DNA of 64,000 nucleotides from Gemmatimonadota bacterium (GCA_022820995.1 JAJEEM010000004.1:1-64000), one strand, 5' to 3'. Counted from the stretch's first letter, positions 33,425-42,617 are shown. The notes: generated by a model from the sequence alone, not told the origin. A program made the numbers and translations.

Positions 33425-34636
33425 ATGATCTTCTTCGAGATTCTCCGGGTCGCGATGGATGCGATCCGCGCCAACAAGCTGCGCTCGTTCCTGACCATGC
33501 TCGGGATCGTGATCGGAGTGGGCGCCGTGATCACGATGGTCGCCCTCGGGGAGGGCGCCCAGCGGCAGGTCGAGAACCAGATCGAGTCTCTCGGCACCAA
33601 CGTGCTCACGGTCCGCCCCGGACAGGGGATGTTCCGCGGCGTGCGCGGCGGGTCGAACGCCCGGCTGACGACCGAAGATGTCGAGGCGGTGCGGCGGGGG
33701 GCCCCGGCCCTGGTGGAGGTCGCCCCGGAGATGCAGGGACAGTTGCAGGTCCAGTTCGGACGCAACAACGCGAACGTACGGATTCTCGGCACCACGCCGA
33801 ACTACGCGGCTGTCGAGAATCACACGCTTCAGCTCGGCCGCTTCTTCGATGAATCCGAGGACCGCGGCCGGCGGCGCGTCGCCGTGCTCGGGGGCGCGGT
33901 CCCGGCAGTGCTGAACACCGACGCCGCCGAACTCGTCGGCCGGACGATCTCCATCCGGAACATCTCCTTTGAAGTCGTGGGAGTGCTGGAAGAAAAGGGC
34001 GGATCGGGCTGGTTCAACCAGGACGAGCAGATCTTCGTCCCGCTGGAGACGGCGCAGTTCCGATTGCTGGGGACGGACCGCGTAAGCCAGTTCAAGGTCG
34101 TCGTCGAGAGCGAGGCGGCGATCCCCGTTGCGATGGTGCAGATCGAGGATGTGCTCCGGCGTGAGCACCGCCTTCCCCTGGGACGGGAGAACGACTTCTG
34201 GATCTCGGACAGCGTGCAGTTCCTCGAAATGGCGCAGGAGACGACACAGACGTTCACGATGCTGCTCGCCGGGATCGCCGCGGTCAGCCTCCTCGTCGGG
34301 GGCATCGGGATCATGAACATCATGCTGGTGTCGGTCACCGAGCGGACGAAGGAGATCGGCGTGCGCAAGGCGCTCGGCGCCACGAGAAAGGCGGTCCTGC
34401 TCCAGTTCCTGCTCGAAGCCACGACGCTCTGCATGACGGGCGGGATTCTCGGCGTCGCGTTCGCCTACGGCGCGGCGGAGATGCTCTCGCGGTCGGCGGG
34501 CTGGACGATGGCCATCGCGCCGCAGGCCATCGGCCTCGCCGTGGTGTTCGCCGCCGCCGTCGGCGTGTTCTTCGGCCTCTGGCCCGCCCGGCGCGCGGCC
34601 AGCCTCGATCCGATCGTGGCGCTTCGGTACGAATAG
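33425..34636 (+). CDS. MacB-type ABC transporter permease (FtsX/MacB_PCD) without ATPase domain
   Basis: A 403-residue permease with the MacB layout. The first transmembrane helix follows the ANKLRSFLTMLGIVIGVGAV motif. A large periplasmic domain comes next (LGTNVLTVRPGQ, VLGGAVPAVLN), then three helices of the FtsX domain (MLLAGIAAVSLLVGGIGIMN, ERTKEIGVRKALGATRKAV, AVVFAAAVGVFFGLWPARRA). True MacB carries its ATPase fused at the N-terminus. Here it starts directly with the permease, and no ATPase gene is next to it, so the energy-coupling subunit must come from elsewhere. The adaptor gene ends 10 nt upstream. Confidence 0.88.
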   Translation: MIFFEILRVAMDAIRANKLRSFLTMLGIVIGVGAVITMVALGEGAQRQVENQIESLGTNVLTVRPGQGMFRGVRGGSNARLTTEDVEAVRRGAPALVEVAPEMQGQLQVQFGRNNANVRILGTTPNYAAVENHTLQLGRFFDESEDRGRRRVAVLGGAVPAVLNTDAAELVGRTISIRNISFEVVGVLEEKGGSGWFNQDEQIFVPLETAQFRLLGTDRVSQFKVVVESEAAIPVAMVQIEDVLRREHRLPLGRENDFWISDSVQFLEMAQETTQTFTMLLAGIAAVSLLVGGIGIMNIMLVSVTERTKEIGVRKALGATRKAVLLQFLLEATTLCMTGGILGVAFAYGAAEMLSRSAGWTMAIAPQAIGLAVVFAAAVGVFFGLWPARRAASLDPIVALRYE

Positions 34637-34707
34637 CGGACCTTGGCCCACTAGCCGGCACCCGCCCGGGATTGGCGGGAGGTCGCGGGCCGACGTATGG
34701 TCCCGGC

Positions 34708-35217
34708 ATGAGTGTTCCGCTGACATCCCTTCCGGACTCCGCCCGCGTCTGGATCTACGGGACGGATCGTCCGCTGACCCCCGACGAGCGCGAGGCGCTC
34801 ATCGTCGACCTGCGCGCGTTCGTCGACGTCTGGACCGCGCACGGGGCGGCACTCCGGGCGGGCGTGGAGTGGGTCGAGGACCGGTTCGCGGTCGTCGCGG
34901 TGGATGAAGCTTCGGCGCCCGCGTCCGGGTGCTCGATCGACGCGATGTCCCGGCGGCTGGGCGCGCTCGAGGAACGCCTGGGCTGCTCGCTTCTCGACAG
35001 CACGCGCGTTTTCTACCGGGACGACTCCGGCGCCATCGAGAGTTGCGCGCGGCCGGAGTTCCGGGCGCGGGCGCTGACGGGAGCGATCGGCGACGCGACC
35101 TCGGTCTTCGACCCGACCATCGACACGCTGGCGGCGCTCCGGGCGGGCGAACTCGAGCGGCCGGCCGCCCGTTCGTGGCACCGGCAACTCCTGGGCCGCC
35201 CCGGCGGACGGTCCTGA
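34708..35217 (+). CDS. Conserved hypothetical protein with GCSIDA motif
   Basis: A 169-residue soluble protein. Conserved-looking stretches are SLPDSARVWIYGTDRPLTPD, the central APASGCSIDAMSRRLGALEE with a single striking cysteine, LLDSTRVFYRDDSGAIES, and the C-terminal LERPAARSWHRQLLG. From memory this set recurs in uncharacterised proteins of Bacteroidetes and Gemmatimonadota, sometimes mislabelled as ABC transporter ATPases although no Walker motif is present. The cysteine beside Ser-Ile-Asp could be catalytic or redox-active. The patatin gene follows after 13 nt. Confidence 0.65.
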   Translation: MSVPLTSLPDSARVWIYGTDRPLTPDEREALIVDLRAFVDVWTAHGAALRAGVEWVEDRFAVVAVDEASAPASGCSIDAMSRRLGALEERLGCSLLDSTRVFYRDDSGAIESCARPEFRARALTGAIGDATSVFDPTIDTLAALRAGELERPAARSWHRQLLGRPGGRS

Positions 35218-35230
35218 CGCGGGGACCGGC

Positions 35231-36391
35231 GTGACGGGCGCCCCCGGGAACGGCGCTTCCGGCGCCGCGCGGGGGAAGCTGGCCTTCGCCCTCTCGGGCG
35301 GCGGCGCGAGGGCCGCCTACCAGACTGGCGTGCTCAGCCATGTCGGCCGGCGGCTGCCCGGGCTTCGGATCCCTCTTCTCACCGGCGTCTCGGCGGGCGC
35401 GATCAACGTGGGGTTCCTCGCCGCCTACAACGGAAACCTGCGCAGCGCGACGCAGGCCCTGAAGCGCCGCTGGCTCTCGCTCACGACCGAAGAAGTGCTG
35501 CGCACCAACCCTGCCTCCCTGGTCAAGGTGGGGCTGCGGCTGGGAGGATCCCTGCTGGGCGGCGGGACCGGGCTGAGTCCCCGTTTCCAGAGCCTCTTCG
35601 ACACGTCGCCGCTGCGCGAGTTCATCGAGCGCGACGTCGGCTCCGGAGAGATCGACGCCCGGATCCGGGCGGGGGACCTCGAAGCGGTGGGGCTCACCGC
35701 AATGTCGTACCAGACCGGGCGCACGGTCCTTTTCGTGCAGGGAGAACCACAGTCGGCGCCCAGGCCCGCGAGCGCACACTACCGACTCGTGCGGACGGAC
35801 ATTTCGGTGGACCACATCCTCGCCTCGGCGTCGATCCCGCTCGTTTTCCCGGCCGTCAAGCTCGGTCAGCAGTATTACGGAGACGGGAGCTTCCGCACCG
35901 CTGCCCCGCTGGCGCCCGCCATTCACATGGGGGCGGACCGCATCTTCACGATCTCGGCCCGTTACCGGCGGTCCGCACTGGAGGCGCGGGCGCCGGACAC
36001 GACCGGATACCCACCGCCGGCGAGAGTCCTGGGCCTGCTGCTGAACTCCGTCTTTCTCGACACGCTGGACTGGGACGCCGCCGCGCTGCGCCGGATCAAT
36101 CTCCTCGTCGACCAACTCCCGCGCGACGTGTCCGAGGGCCAGGGTCTGCGCCACGTCGACCTGCTCATCCTCAGACCCTCCCGGGACATCGGGAAACTCG
36201 CCCGCGACTTCGAGATCGAACTTCCCCCGGCGCTGAGGTTTCTCGTTCGAGGCCTGGGAACGCCGGACATCAAGACCGCCGACTTCCTGAGCTATCTCCT
36301 GTTCGAGAGCGAGTACATCCGCGCGCTCGTGGAACTGGGAGCCTCGGACGCGGAGGCGAACTGGGGCCGCATCGAGGCGTTCCTCACCTGA
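35231..36391 (+). CDS. Patatin-like phospholipase family protein
   Basis: A 386-residue acyl hydrolase of the patatin family. The oxyanion motif is ALSGGGARAAYQTGVLSHV, the nucleophile elbow is TGVSAGAIN (GxSxG, Ser54), and the catalytic Asp is in YYGDGSF (Asp218), so the Ser-Asp dyad is intact. Such enzymes release fatty acids from phospholipids or lipid esters. No signal peptide is seen, so it is cytoplasmic or peripheral. The GTG start at 35231 lies 13 nt after the preceding gene and its stop lies 2 nt before the metallophosphoesterase gene, which suggests one transcript. Confidence 0.9.
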   Translation: MTGAPGNGASGAARGKLAFALSGGGARAAYQTGVLSHVGRRLPGLRIPLLTGVSAGAINVGFLAAYNGNLRSATQALKRRWLSLTTEEVLRTNPASLVKVGLRLGGSLLGGGTGLSPRFQSLFDTSPLREFIERDVGSGEIDARIRAGDLEAVGLTAMSYQTGRTVLFVQGEPQSAPRPASAHYRLVRTDISVDHILASASIPLVFPAVKLGQQYYGDGSFRTAAPLAPAIHMGADRIFTISARYRRSALEARAPDTTGYPPPARVLGLLLNSVFLDTLDWDAAALRRINLLVDQLPRDVSEGQGLRHVDLLILRPSRDIGKLARDFEIELPPALRFLVRGLGTPDIKTADFLSYLLFESEYIRALVELGASDAEANWGRIEAFLT

Positions 36392-36393
36392 CC

Positions 36394-37509
36394 GTGCAAC
36401 GGACGATCGTCCACTTCGCCGACCTCCATCTCGACTCCGCGTTCGCGTGGTGCGAGGCGACGGGCGACGTCGCGCGGCGGCGGCGCGAGGCGCTGCGCGA
36501 TACCCTGCTCGCGATCGTGGGACTCGTGCGCTCGACCAGCGCGGACGCGCTCTTCTGCGGAGGCGACCTGTACGAGCATGATCGCGTCACGCTCGACACG
36601 GCGAACTTCCTGCGGGAGACCTTCGCGTCCCTCGACCCGGTGCCCGTCTACATCGCGCCCGGCAATCACGACTGGTACGGGCCCACGAGCGTCTACGCGA
36701 CGGGGGGCTGGAGCGGGAACGTCCACATCTTTCGGGATCCGGCGCTGCAGGCGGTCTCCCTCGCGCCCGGCATCACCCTCTGGGGGGCGGCGCACTGCGC
36801 TCCCGCCAACACGGACAACTTCCTCGGCGACGGCTTTCGCGTCTCCGGGGCCGGGGCGCACGTGGCGCTCTTTCATGGGGCGGAGCGGTCGTGGCTCACG
36901 GCACAGGGTGAAGGGAAGGCGCCGCATGCCCCCTTCGAGGCCGCCGAGATCCCGGACGGCGGGCTGAACCATGCGTTCCTCGGCCACTATCACCGGCCGG
37001 CGGACGGCGCCCATCACACCTATCCGGGCAACCCGGACCCTCTGCAGTTCGGAGAAGAGGGGGAGCGCGGGCCCGTCGTGGCGACGATCGACGCGGAGGG
37101 CGAGGTCGCGCGCGAGCGCCACGTCGTGGCGGTCACCCCGGTTCACGATCTGCGGCTCGATGTCACGGGCCTCACGAATCGCCAGCAGATTCGGGATACG
37201 CTGCGCGAGAAGACGGAGAGCCTCGCGGGGCTCGCGCGCCTCACGGTGTGCGGCGACCTCGAGCCGTCGCTCGACCTCCAGGAGGACGCGATCCGCGACC
37301 AGCTGCTCGACACGTTCGACGCCGCGCAGATCCGGAAATCCGAATTGCACCTGGCGTACGACCTCGAAGAAATCCGCGGGGAGCCCACGGTGCGGGGACG
37401 GTTCGTCGAGGACGTGCTGGGAGCGGAGTTGGCGGAGGATGAGAAGCGCCGTGTCCTGCGGATGGGACTCCGGGCGCTCGACGGACGCGACGATCTCGAG
37501 GTGCTGTGA
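36394..37509 (+). CDS. YhaO/SbcD-like metallophosphoesterase (Mre11-type nuclease)
   Basis: A 371-residue calcineurin-like phosphoesterase. The metal-binding motifs are in order: FADLHLDS (DxH), CGGDLYEHD (GGDxxD-like), APGNHDWYG (GNHD), LFHGAERS and LGHYHRPADG (GHxH). A C-terminal domain follows (VHDLRLDVTGLTNRQQIRDT) before a short helical end. The family includes SbcD/Mre11 DNA nucleases and the Bacillus YhaO protein. Its stop codon overlaps the start of the Rad50-like gene, the usual arrangement for these partners, so the product is probably the nuclease half of a DNA end-processing complex. Confidence 0.88.
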   Translation: MQRTIVHFADLHLDSAFAWCEATGDVARRRREALRDTLLAIVGLVRSTSADALFCGGDLYEHDRVTLDTANFLRETFASLDPVPVYIAPGNHDWYGPTSVYATGGWSGNVHIFRDPALQAVSLAPGITLWGAAHCAPANTDNFLGDGFRVSGAGAHVALFHGAERSWLTAQGEGKAPHAPFEAAEIPDGGLNHAFLGHYHRPADGAHHTYPGNPDPLQFGEEGERGPVVATIDAEGEVARERHVVAVTPVHDLRLDVTGLTNRQQIRDTLREKTESLAGLARLTVCGDLEPSLDLQEDAIRDQLLDTFDAAQIRKSELHLAYDLEEIRGEPTVRGRFVEDVLGAELAEDEKRRVLRMGLRALDGRDDLEVL

Positions 37510-40403
37510 TGCGCTTCGAGTCCGTTACGGCCCATCGCTTCGGCCCCTTCCGGGATGAGACGCTGGAACTGGCGCCGGGAATGAACGTCGTCTTCGGCCG
37601 GAACGAGGCGGGGAAGTCCTCCTGGCACGCGGCGCTGTACGCCGGGCTCTGCGGCATGCGGCGCGGCAAGGGGGCGATGCGGAAGGAGGAGAAGCGGTTC
37701 GCGGAGCGCCACAGGCCGTGGGACGACGACGAGTGGGAGATCGGAGCCATCGTCGCGCTCGAGGACGGACGGCGGGTCGAGTTGAGGCACGATCTCGCGG
37801 GAAGGATCGAGAGTTCGGCGGAGGACATGAGCGTCGCGGGACGGGACTATTCGGGTGAGATCCTGTTCGACGGGGCGCCGGACGGCTCGCGGTGGCTGGG
37901 CCTGAACCGCCGCTCGTTCCTCGCCACCGCCTGCGTGCGCCAGACGGACATCCTCAGGGTCCGGGACGATCCCGAGTCGCTGCAGGAGGACATGCAGCGC
38001 GCGGCGGCGACGGCGGGCGTGGACCGGACGGCGGCCGCCGCGCTCCAGCGGCTCGAGGAGGTCCTCCGGGAACGCGTCGGGTCGACCCGGGCTCCGACGA
38101 AGCCGCTCATGACGACCGCGCGGCGGGTCGCGGAGGCGCGCGAGGCTGTGGAGGCGGCCCGCGAGGCGCACCGGGACTTTCAGGAGCGTCGCGCCGAGGT
38201 CGAAGCGCTGGAGCGGGCGGCGCGGGAAGCCCGGCGGCGCGTGGAGGCGGCGGAGGCCGCGCGCGAGAGAGCCGAGGTGGACGCGCTCGCGGAGCGGCTT
38301 CGGGAGGCGCGGGCCCTGCACGAGGCGTTCCCCGAGGGGGCGCCCCACCCGGTCCCCGAGGGCGGCGGGCTCACGCGGGCGGTCACCGAAGCGCTCACGA
38401 CGTGGCGCAACCTCCCGGCTCCGGTGGAACTGACGGGGCCCTCCGCGCGCGAGATCGAGGAGAGGATCGAGGGCGCCGATGCGGAGCTGGCGGCCGCGCG
38501 GGCGGTCGTCGCGGAAGCCGCTGCCGCGGAAGCCGAGGCTCGCCTCGCCGGTGCACGTGAGCTGCAGGCGCTCTTCCCGCAGGGCGGCCCCCGGGTTACC
38601 CCGGAGGAGGACACGCGCCTGGCGGAGATCCGGGACGCGCTCCGCGCCTGGGAGTCGCTCTCCGATGTCGAGCCGCCCTCGGGGCGGAGACTGGAGGAAA
38701 TCGAGGGGGATCTGGCCGACCTCGACGAGAGGCGGCGCGTGCCCCCCCGGGAAGGTTCGCCCGCGCGGACCGCAGCGTGGCTGGCTTTTTCCGCGGTGGC
38801 GGCGGCCGGCGGTCTCGTCCTCGCGCTGCTGGCGCCGGATTCGCGCTCCGCGGGACTGATCCTGTTCGCGGTCGGGATGGGAGGCGTCCTTCTTCACAGA
38901 CTGGCGGGAGCGCGGGCCCACCGCTCGGAGATTGCGCTCGCGCTGGACGTGCGGCGCGACAGTCTCCGGCGCGAACTCGAGACCGGACGCTCGGCCCACG
39001 AGCGGTACGAAGCCGAACTCCGGACCCGGCGCGACGCGATCGACCGCCTCCGTGACTTCGGCGGCGGGGAGGACACGATTTCGCTCGAACCGGAAGCGCT
39101 CGCGGAGTCGCTGCGTCGCCGGGTCGAGTCCCGGCGGGCCGGAAGGGAAGAGGCGGCGCGGCGGGGCTCGCAATGGGACGAGCTACAGGGGATGCTTGCC
39201 GGTTCGACTCTCGACGCCCTCGCCGCCGAGTCGGAGCGCCTGCGCAACGCGGCCGATGCCCTCCTCGCGGACGCCGCCGAAGCCCCGCTCGCGGAGCTGA
39301 GGAGCCGGGGCGTCACCCGGAGCGAGTTGGACGAACTCGAACGGCGGACCGCGGCGCAGCGCCGACGATGGAGCGACGAACGTGTCGAGCGCCTGGCGAC
39401 GGAGACGCGGCACGCACAGTGGTCGGAACGCGCCGCTGAAGCCGTGAACAGGCTGCGTGAAGCGGGGTCGCGGGTCGGGGCGGCCGCCGAAGACTCCGAT
39501 GAGCTGGCCGTCGCCCTGGAGGAATGGCGCGCGGGCCGGGAGCGGATGCTCGAGGAGGCCGGCGAACGCAACGAATCGTGGGATCGCCTGCAACAGTTGC
39601 TCGGCGAGCGGACCCTGGATGAGTTCGCGGACGAAGTGGAGCGACGCCGCCTCCGGGCCGGCCGGCTCGCCGACCGGCTCGGGGCGGATGTCCTCGGCGA
39701 AGCCCGGGCGGGACGGCCCGCCTGGGAGATGCTGGAGAAGCTGCGCCGGGAGGCGGAGGCCGCCCGCGAGGAGGTGCTGCGCGCCGGCGGCCAGCTCACC
39801 GAGCGCGAACACCATCTCCCGAGCGTCGCCGACTCGGAGGACGCGCTGGCGGCGGCCGAGCGGGAGCAGGCGAGGATCGCGCGCTTCAAGGGCACGCTGG
39901 ACTGCACGGTCGGATTCCTCAAAGAGGCGCAGGAGCGCGTGCTGCGCGACATCGCGCCCGTGCTGAGGCAGACGGTGCTCGAATGGCTTCCCGAGGTGAC
40001 GGACGGGCGGTACACCGGATGCCGAATCAACCCGGAGAATCTGCTCGTCGAGGTCCGGACGCCGCGGGGCCGCTGGCGCTCCGCCGAACTGCTCTCCCAC
40101 GGCACGGCGGAGCAGATCTACCTGCTGCTCAGGTTCGCGCTCTCACGGCACCTCACCCGGGAAGGGGAAACCTGTCCCCTCATCCTCGACGATGTCGTGG
40201 GTGCGTCCGACGCCGTGCGGAAACGGGCGGTACTGCAGACGCTGCAGGCGCTCGCGCGCTCGACCCAGGTCATCCTCTTCACGCACGAGGACGACGTGCG
40301 GGACTGGGCGGGAGCGAACCTCGCGGGACCCGACGCCCGCCTCATCGAACTCGCCGGGCGGCGGCTCGAGACCCGAGGGAGCGGACCGGCCCCCGCTACT
40401 TGA
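37509..40403 (+). CDS. YhaN/SbcC-like AAA ATPase (Rad50-type)
   Basis: A 964-residue SMC-like ATPase. The N-terminal Walker A is FGRNEAGKSSWHA (residues 29-41). Two long coiled-coil arms rich in Glu, Arg and Ala follow. Between them residues about 418-466 form a hydrophobic hairpin (WLAFSAVAAAGGLVLALLA and LILFAVGMGGVLLHRLAG), as in YhaN-type proteins, in place of a zinc hook. The C-terminus has the ABC signature region (LSHGTAEQIYLLLRFAL) and Walker B (CPLILDDVVGASD). With the adjoining phosphoesterase it probably forms a membrane-associated Mre11-Rad50-like machine. Its 3' end overlaps the convergent reductase gene by 8 nt. Confidence 0.87.
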   Translation: MRFESVTAHRFGPFRDETLELAPGMNVVFGRNEAGKSSWHAALYAGLCGMRRGKGAMRKEEKRFAERHRPWDDDEWEIGAIVALEDGRRVELRHDLAGRIESSAEDMSVAGRDYSGEILFDGAPDGSRWLGLNRRSFLATACVRQTDILRVRDDPESLQEDMQRAAATAGVDRTAAAALQRLEEVLRERVGSTRAPTKPLMTTARRVAEAREAVEAAREAHRDFQERRAEVEALERAAREARRRVEAAEAARERAEVDALAERLREARALHEAFPEGAPHPVPEGGGLTRAVTEALTTWRNLPAPVELTGPSAREIEERIEGADAELAAARAVVAEAAAAEAEARLAGARELQALFPQGGPRVTPEEDTRLAEIRDALRAWESLSDVEPPSGRRLEEIEGDLADLDERRRVPPREGSPARTAAWLAFSAVAAAGGLVLALLAPDSRSAGLILFAVGMGGVLLHRLAGARAHRSEIALALDVRRDSLRRELETGRSAHERYEAELRTRRDAIDRLRDFGGGEDTISLEPEALAESLRRRVESRRAGREEAARRGSQWDELQGMLAGSTLDALAAESERLRNAADALLADAAEAPLAELRSRGVTRSELDELERRTAAQRRRWSDERVERLATETRHAQWSERAAEAVNRLREAGSRVGAAAEDSDELAVALEEWRAGRERMLEEAGERNESWDRLQQLLGERTLDEFADEVERRRLRAGRLADRLGADVLGEARAGRPAWEMLEKLRREAEAAREEVLRAGGQLTEREHHLPSVADSEDALAAAEREQARIARFKGTLDCTVGFLKEAQERVLRDIAPVLRQTVLEWLPEVTDGRYTGCRINPENLLVEVRTPRGRWRSAELLSHGTAEQIYLLLRFALSRHLTREGETCPLILDDVVGASDAVRKRAVLQTLQALARSTQVILFTHEDDVRDWAGANLAGPDARLIELAGRRLETRGSGPAPAT

Positions 40404-41397
40404 AGACCTTGTAGTCGGTCGAGTGGCCCGGGTTCACCTTCGCGGTCGGGTCGATGTGGTGGACCGCGTTGTTCACCGCGACCGCGGCCTCGCCGAAGCC
40501 GGTCGAGATCAACTCCAGCTTCCCGTCGTAGGTGGCGATGTCCCCCGCGGCATAGACGCCGGGGATGTTCGTGCGCATGCGCGAGTCCACCACGATGCAC
40601 CTCTTCCGCAATTCGAGCCCCCATTCGGCGATCGGCCCGATGTTCGGAACGAAGCCGATCAGCGCGATGACCTCGTCCACCTCGATTCGCTCCGTTTCCT
40701 TCGTCTTCGTGTGCAGGACCGTCGCGGCCTCGACCCGGTCGCTGCCGTGGATCTCCTTCACTGTGTAGAAGGTGCGGAGTTCGAGTTCGCCCCGTTCATG
40801 CGCGCCCTCGACCTGCGCGACCGTGCTCTCGTGAGCCCGATAGCGGTCCGTGCGGTGGATATGCGTGAGCTCACCGGCGATCTCCCGCAGCGCCCAGCTC
40901 CAGTCGAAGGCGGAGTCGCCCCCGCCGACGAGGAGAACGCGTTTCCCGCGGAACATCTCGGGGTCTTTCACGTTCGTCACGAGACCCCGGTCCAGGAACT
41001 CATCCCATCCCGGCACGCGCAGCGTCCGGCTCTTGAAGGCGCCCTTGCCCCCGGCGATGACGACGGTGCGCGTGGGCCGCGGCCCCTTGTCGGTGCGAAG
41101 ATCGAAGCAGCCGTCCCCCGGATTGAGTTCGAGGACGCGCTCCTCGAGGCAGACCTCCGCGTCGAACTGCAGGCCCTGCGTCACGAGTTCCCGCGCCAGA
41201 TCCTTGGCGAGCACCCGCGGGAAGCCGGCGACGTCGAAGACATCCTTCTCGGGGTACAGCGCCGTCAGCTGACCTCCGAGTTCGGGGAGGACATCGATGA
41301 TGCGGGCCGAGACGCCGCGCATGCCGGCGTAGAACGACCCGTAGAGTCCGGTCGGACCGCCGCCGATGATCGTTATGTCGACCGTTTCGTTTCTCAA
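40396..41397 (-). CDS. Ferredoxin-NADP reductase (thioredoxin reductase-like type)
   Basis: A 333-residue flavoprotein with two dinucleotide-binding motifs, FAD (IIGGGPTGLYGSFYAGMRG) near residue 10 and NADPH (VLLVGGGDSAFDWSWAL) in the middle. ELGGQLTALYPEKDVFDVAG and the C-terminal GVYAAGDIATYDGKLELIST also fit. It has the thioredoxin reductase fold but lacks the redox CxxC, which points to the YumC/FNR2 type that reduces ferredoxin or flavodoxin with NADPH. It is convergent with, and overlaps, the Rad50-like gene. The CDP-alcohol transferase lies 30 nt upstream on the same strand. Confidence 0.88.
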   Translation of the reverse strand: MRNETVDITIIGGGPTGLYGSFYAGMRGVSARIIDVLPELGGQLTALYPEKDVFDVAGFPRVLAKDLARELVTQGLQFDAEVCLEERVLELNPGDGCFDLRTDKGPRPTRTVVIAGGKGAFKSRTLRVPGWDEFLDRGLVTNVKDPEMFRGKRVLLVGGGDSAFDWSWALREIAGELTHIHRTDRYRAHESTVAQVEGAHERGELELRTFYTVKEIHGSDRVEAATVLHTKTKETERIEVDEVIALIGFVPNIGPIAEWGLELRKRCIVVDSRMRTNIPGVYAAGDIATYDGKLELISTGFGEAAVAVNNAVHHIDPTAKVNPGHSTDYKVFK

Positions 41398-41427
41398 ACC
41401 CAGACCGTTCAGGCCAACCGGCGATCG

Positions 41428-42087
41428 TCAGGCCGCGCTCTTCCACTTTCGCCGCAGGCAGTGTGTTCCGTAATCGATGATCGCCCATGCCGATGTCGCG
41501 CCGACGAGCAACACGAGTGCGGGAACATACCGAGGGTTGAAAATGAGGGCGAGCAGCGTGAGAAACTGCAGGCCGGTCGCGATTTTCCCCGGCCACCGGG
41601 GCTTGAAGGGGATGATGATGGAGACGAGCCGGGCCAGGAGGTAGCACCCGGCGGTATAGAGATCCCGAAGGATCAGGATCAGGAACGACGTCCCGTCGAG
41701 GCCGCCCGCCGCCAGGAAGCCGGAGAGGGCGAGCAGGACAAAGAGCTTGTCGCAGAGCGGGTCGAGCAGGAGCCCGACCTGGGATCGCGTCCCGCTTACC
41801 CGGGCGATGAATCCATCGAGGACGTCCGTCGCGCCTGCCGTGGCCACGAGCACGGCCATGATGCCGGGGTCCGAGACCACGATGAAGGCGAGGCCGAGCG
41901 GTATGCGGCTCAGGGACAGAAGATTCGACAGGGTCAGAAACCCCGGATCGTGTGTCTGTATCGGATTCCTCCGCTTCGACCTGGTCGGTGGGCCCGCCCC
42001 ACGCACGGGAAGATGCACGTTCCTGGGGCGGGCCTCCAGTGCGCCGGCGAGCGTCTCCGACGGTTCGCCGATTGCGGCGCGGTGCAC
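41428..42087 (-). CDS. CDP-alcohol phosphatidyltransferase family protein
   Basis: An integral membrane enzyme of up to 219 residues. The CDP-alcohol signature is complete: ATDVLDGFIARVSGTRSQVG then LLLDPLCD, which fits DxxDGxxARxxxxxxxxGxxxDxxxD. Several transmembrane helices follow the LTLSNLLSLSRIPLGLAFIV start (LFVLLALSGFLAAGG, FLTLLALIF, ALVLLVGATSAWAIIDYG). It transfers a phosphoalcohol to CDP-diacylglycerol or a related lipid, as in phosphatidylglycerophosphate synthase; the exact alcohol cannot be read. The first 40 residues are poorly conserved in look, so the true start may be internal. It begins 4 nt after ssb. Confidence 0.85.
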   Translation of the reverse strand: MHRAAIGEPSETLAGALEARPRNVHLPVRGAGPPTRSKRRNPIQTHDPGFLTLSNLLSLSRIPLGLAFIVVSDPGIMAVLVATAGATDVLDGFIARVSGTRSQVGLLLDPLCDKLFVLLALSGFLAAGGLDGTSFLILILRDLYTAGCYLLARLVSIIIPFKPRWPGKIATGLQFLTLLALIFNPRYVPALVLLVGATSAWAIIDYGTHCLRRKWKSAA

Positions 42088-42091
42088 GAGG

Positions 42092-42460
42092 TTACTGTGG
42101 AAGCTCGGCGCTGTCAGCCGCCGCGTCGTCCGGACGCGGATCCAGCATCACCATGTCCTCCACGACCACGTCCACGGTGGGGATCGCGATCCCGTCGCGC
42201 TCGAACGATCCGTACTCCAGGTGGCCCTCGACGTAGAGGCGCGAACCCTTGTGCACATACTCGCCGACGGTCTCGGCCTGACGACGCCAGAACGTGAGCC
42301 GGTGCCAATCGGTTCGACGCCGGGTCTCCCCGTTCTTTCGGAACACGCGGTTGGTCGCGAGCGACAGGTGTGCGACGGCGGTGCCGGAAGCGGTCTCGCG
42401 CACATCGGGGTCGCTGCCGGCGTTTCCGACGAGAATGACCCGGTTCACGGTTCTCGACAT
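42092..42460 (-). CDS. ssb: Short single-stranded DNA-binding protein
   Basis: A 122-residue SSB preceded by GGAGAGG. The OB-fold is clear: MSRTVNRVILVGNAGSDPDV, GTAVAHLSLATNRVF, RTDWHRLTFWRRQAETVGEY and GSRLYVEGHLEYGSFERDG. The C-terminal linker is minimal, and the end (DDAAADSAELPQ) lacks the acidic DDxPF tip that recruits partner proteins in standard SSBs. It may therefore be a secondary SSB with another protein serving as the replicative one, or the tip has been lost. It is followed by the CDP-alcohol transferase gene and diverges from the MlaD-family gene. Confidence 0.88.
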   Translation of the reverse strand: MSRTVNRVILVGNAGSDPDVRETASGTAVAHLSLATNRVFRKNGETRRRTDWHRLTFWRRQAETVGEYVHKGSRLYVEGHLEYGSFERDGIAIPTVDVVVEDMVMLDPRPDDAAADSAELPQ

Positions 42461-42617
42461 GGTTCCTCTCCTTTGTGATGCGTGAATGGGCGCGGTTGTG
42501 CGCAGCAAGACACGCGAATCTCCGGTACGAAGAGGCAGCCCCAAACCGCATCTCCCCCACCGCCCGTACTGGCGGGTCCCGCCTTGACGCCGCGGCCGGA
42601 AGAGGGTCTGCTCAGGG

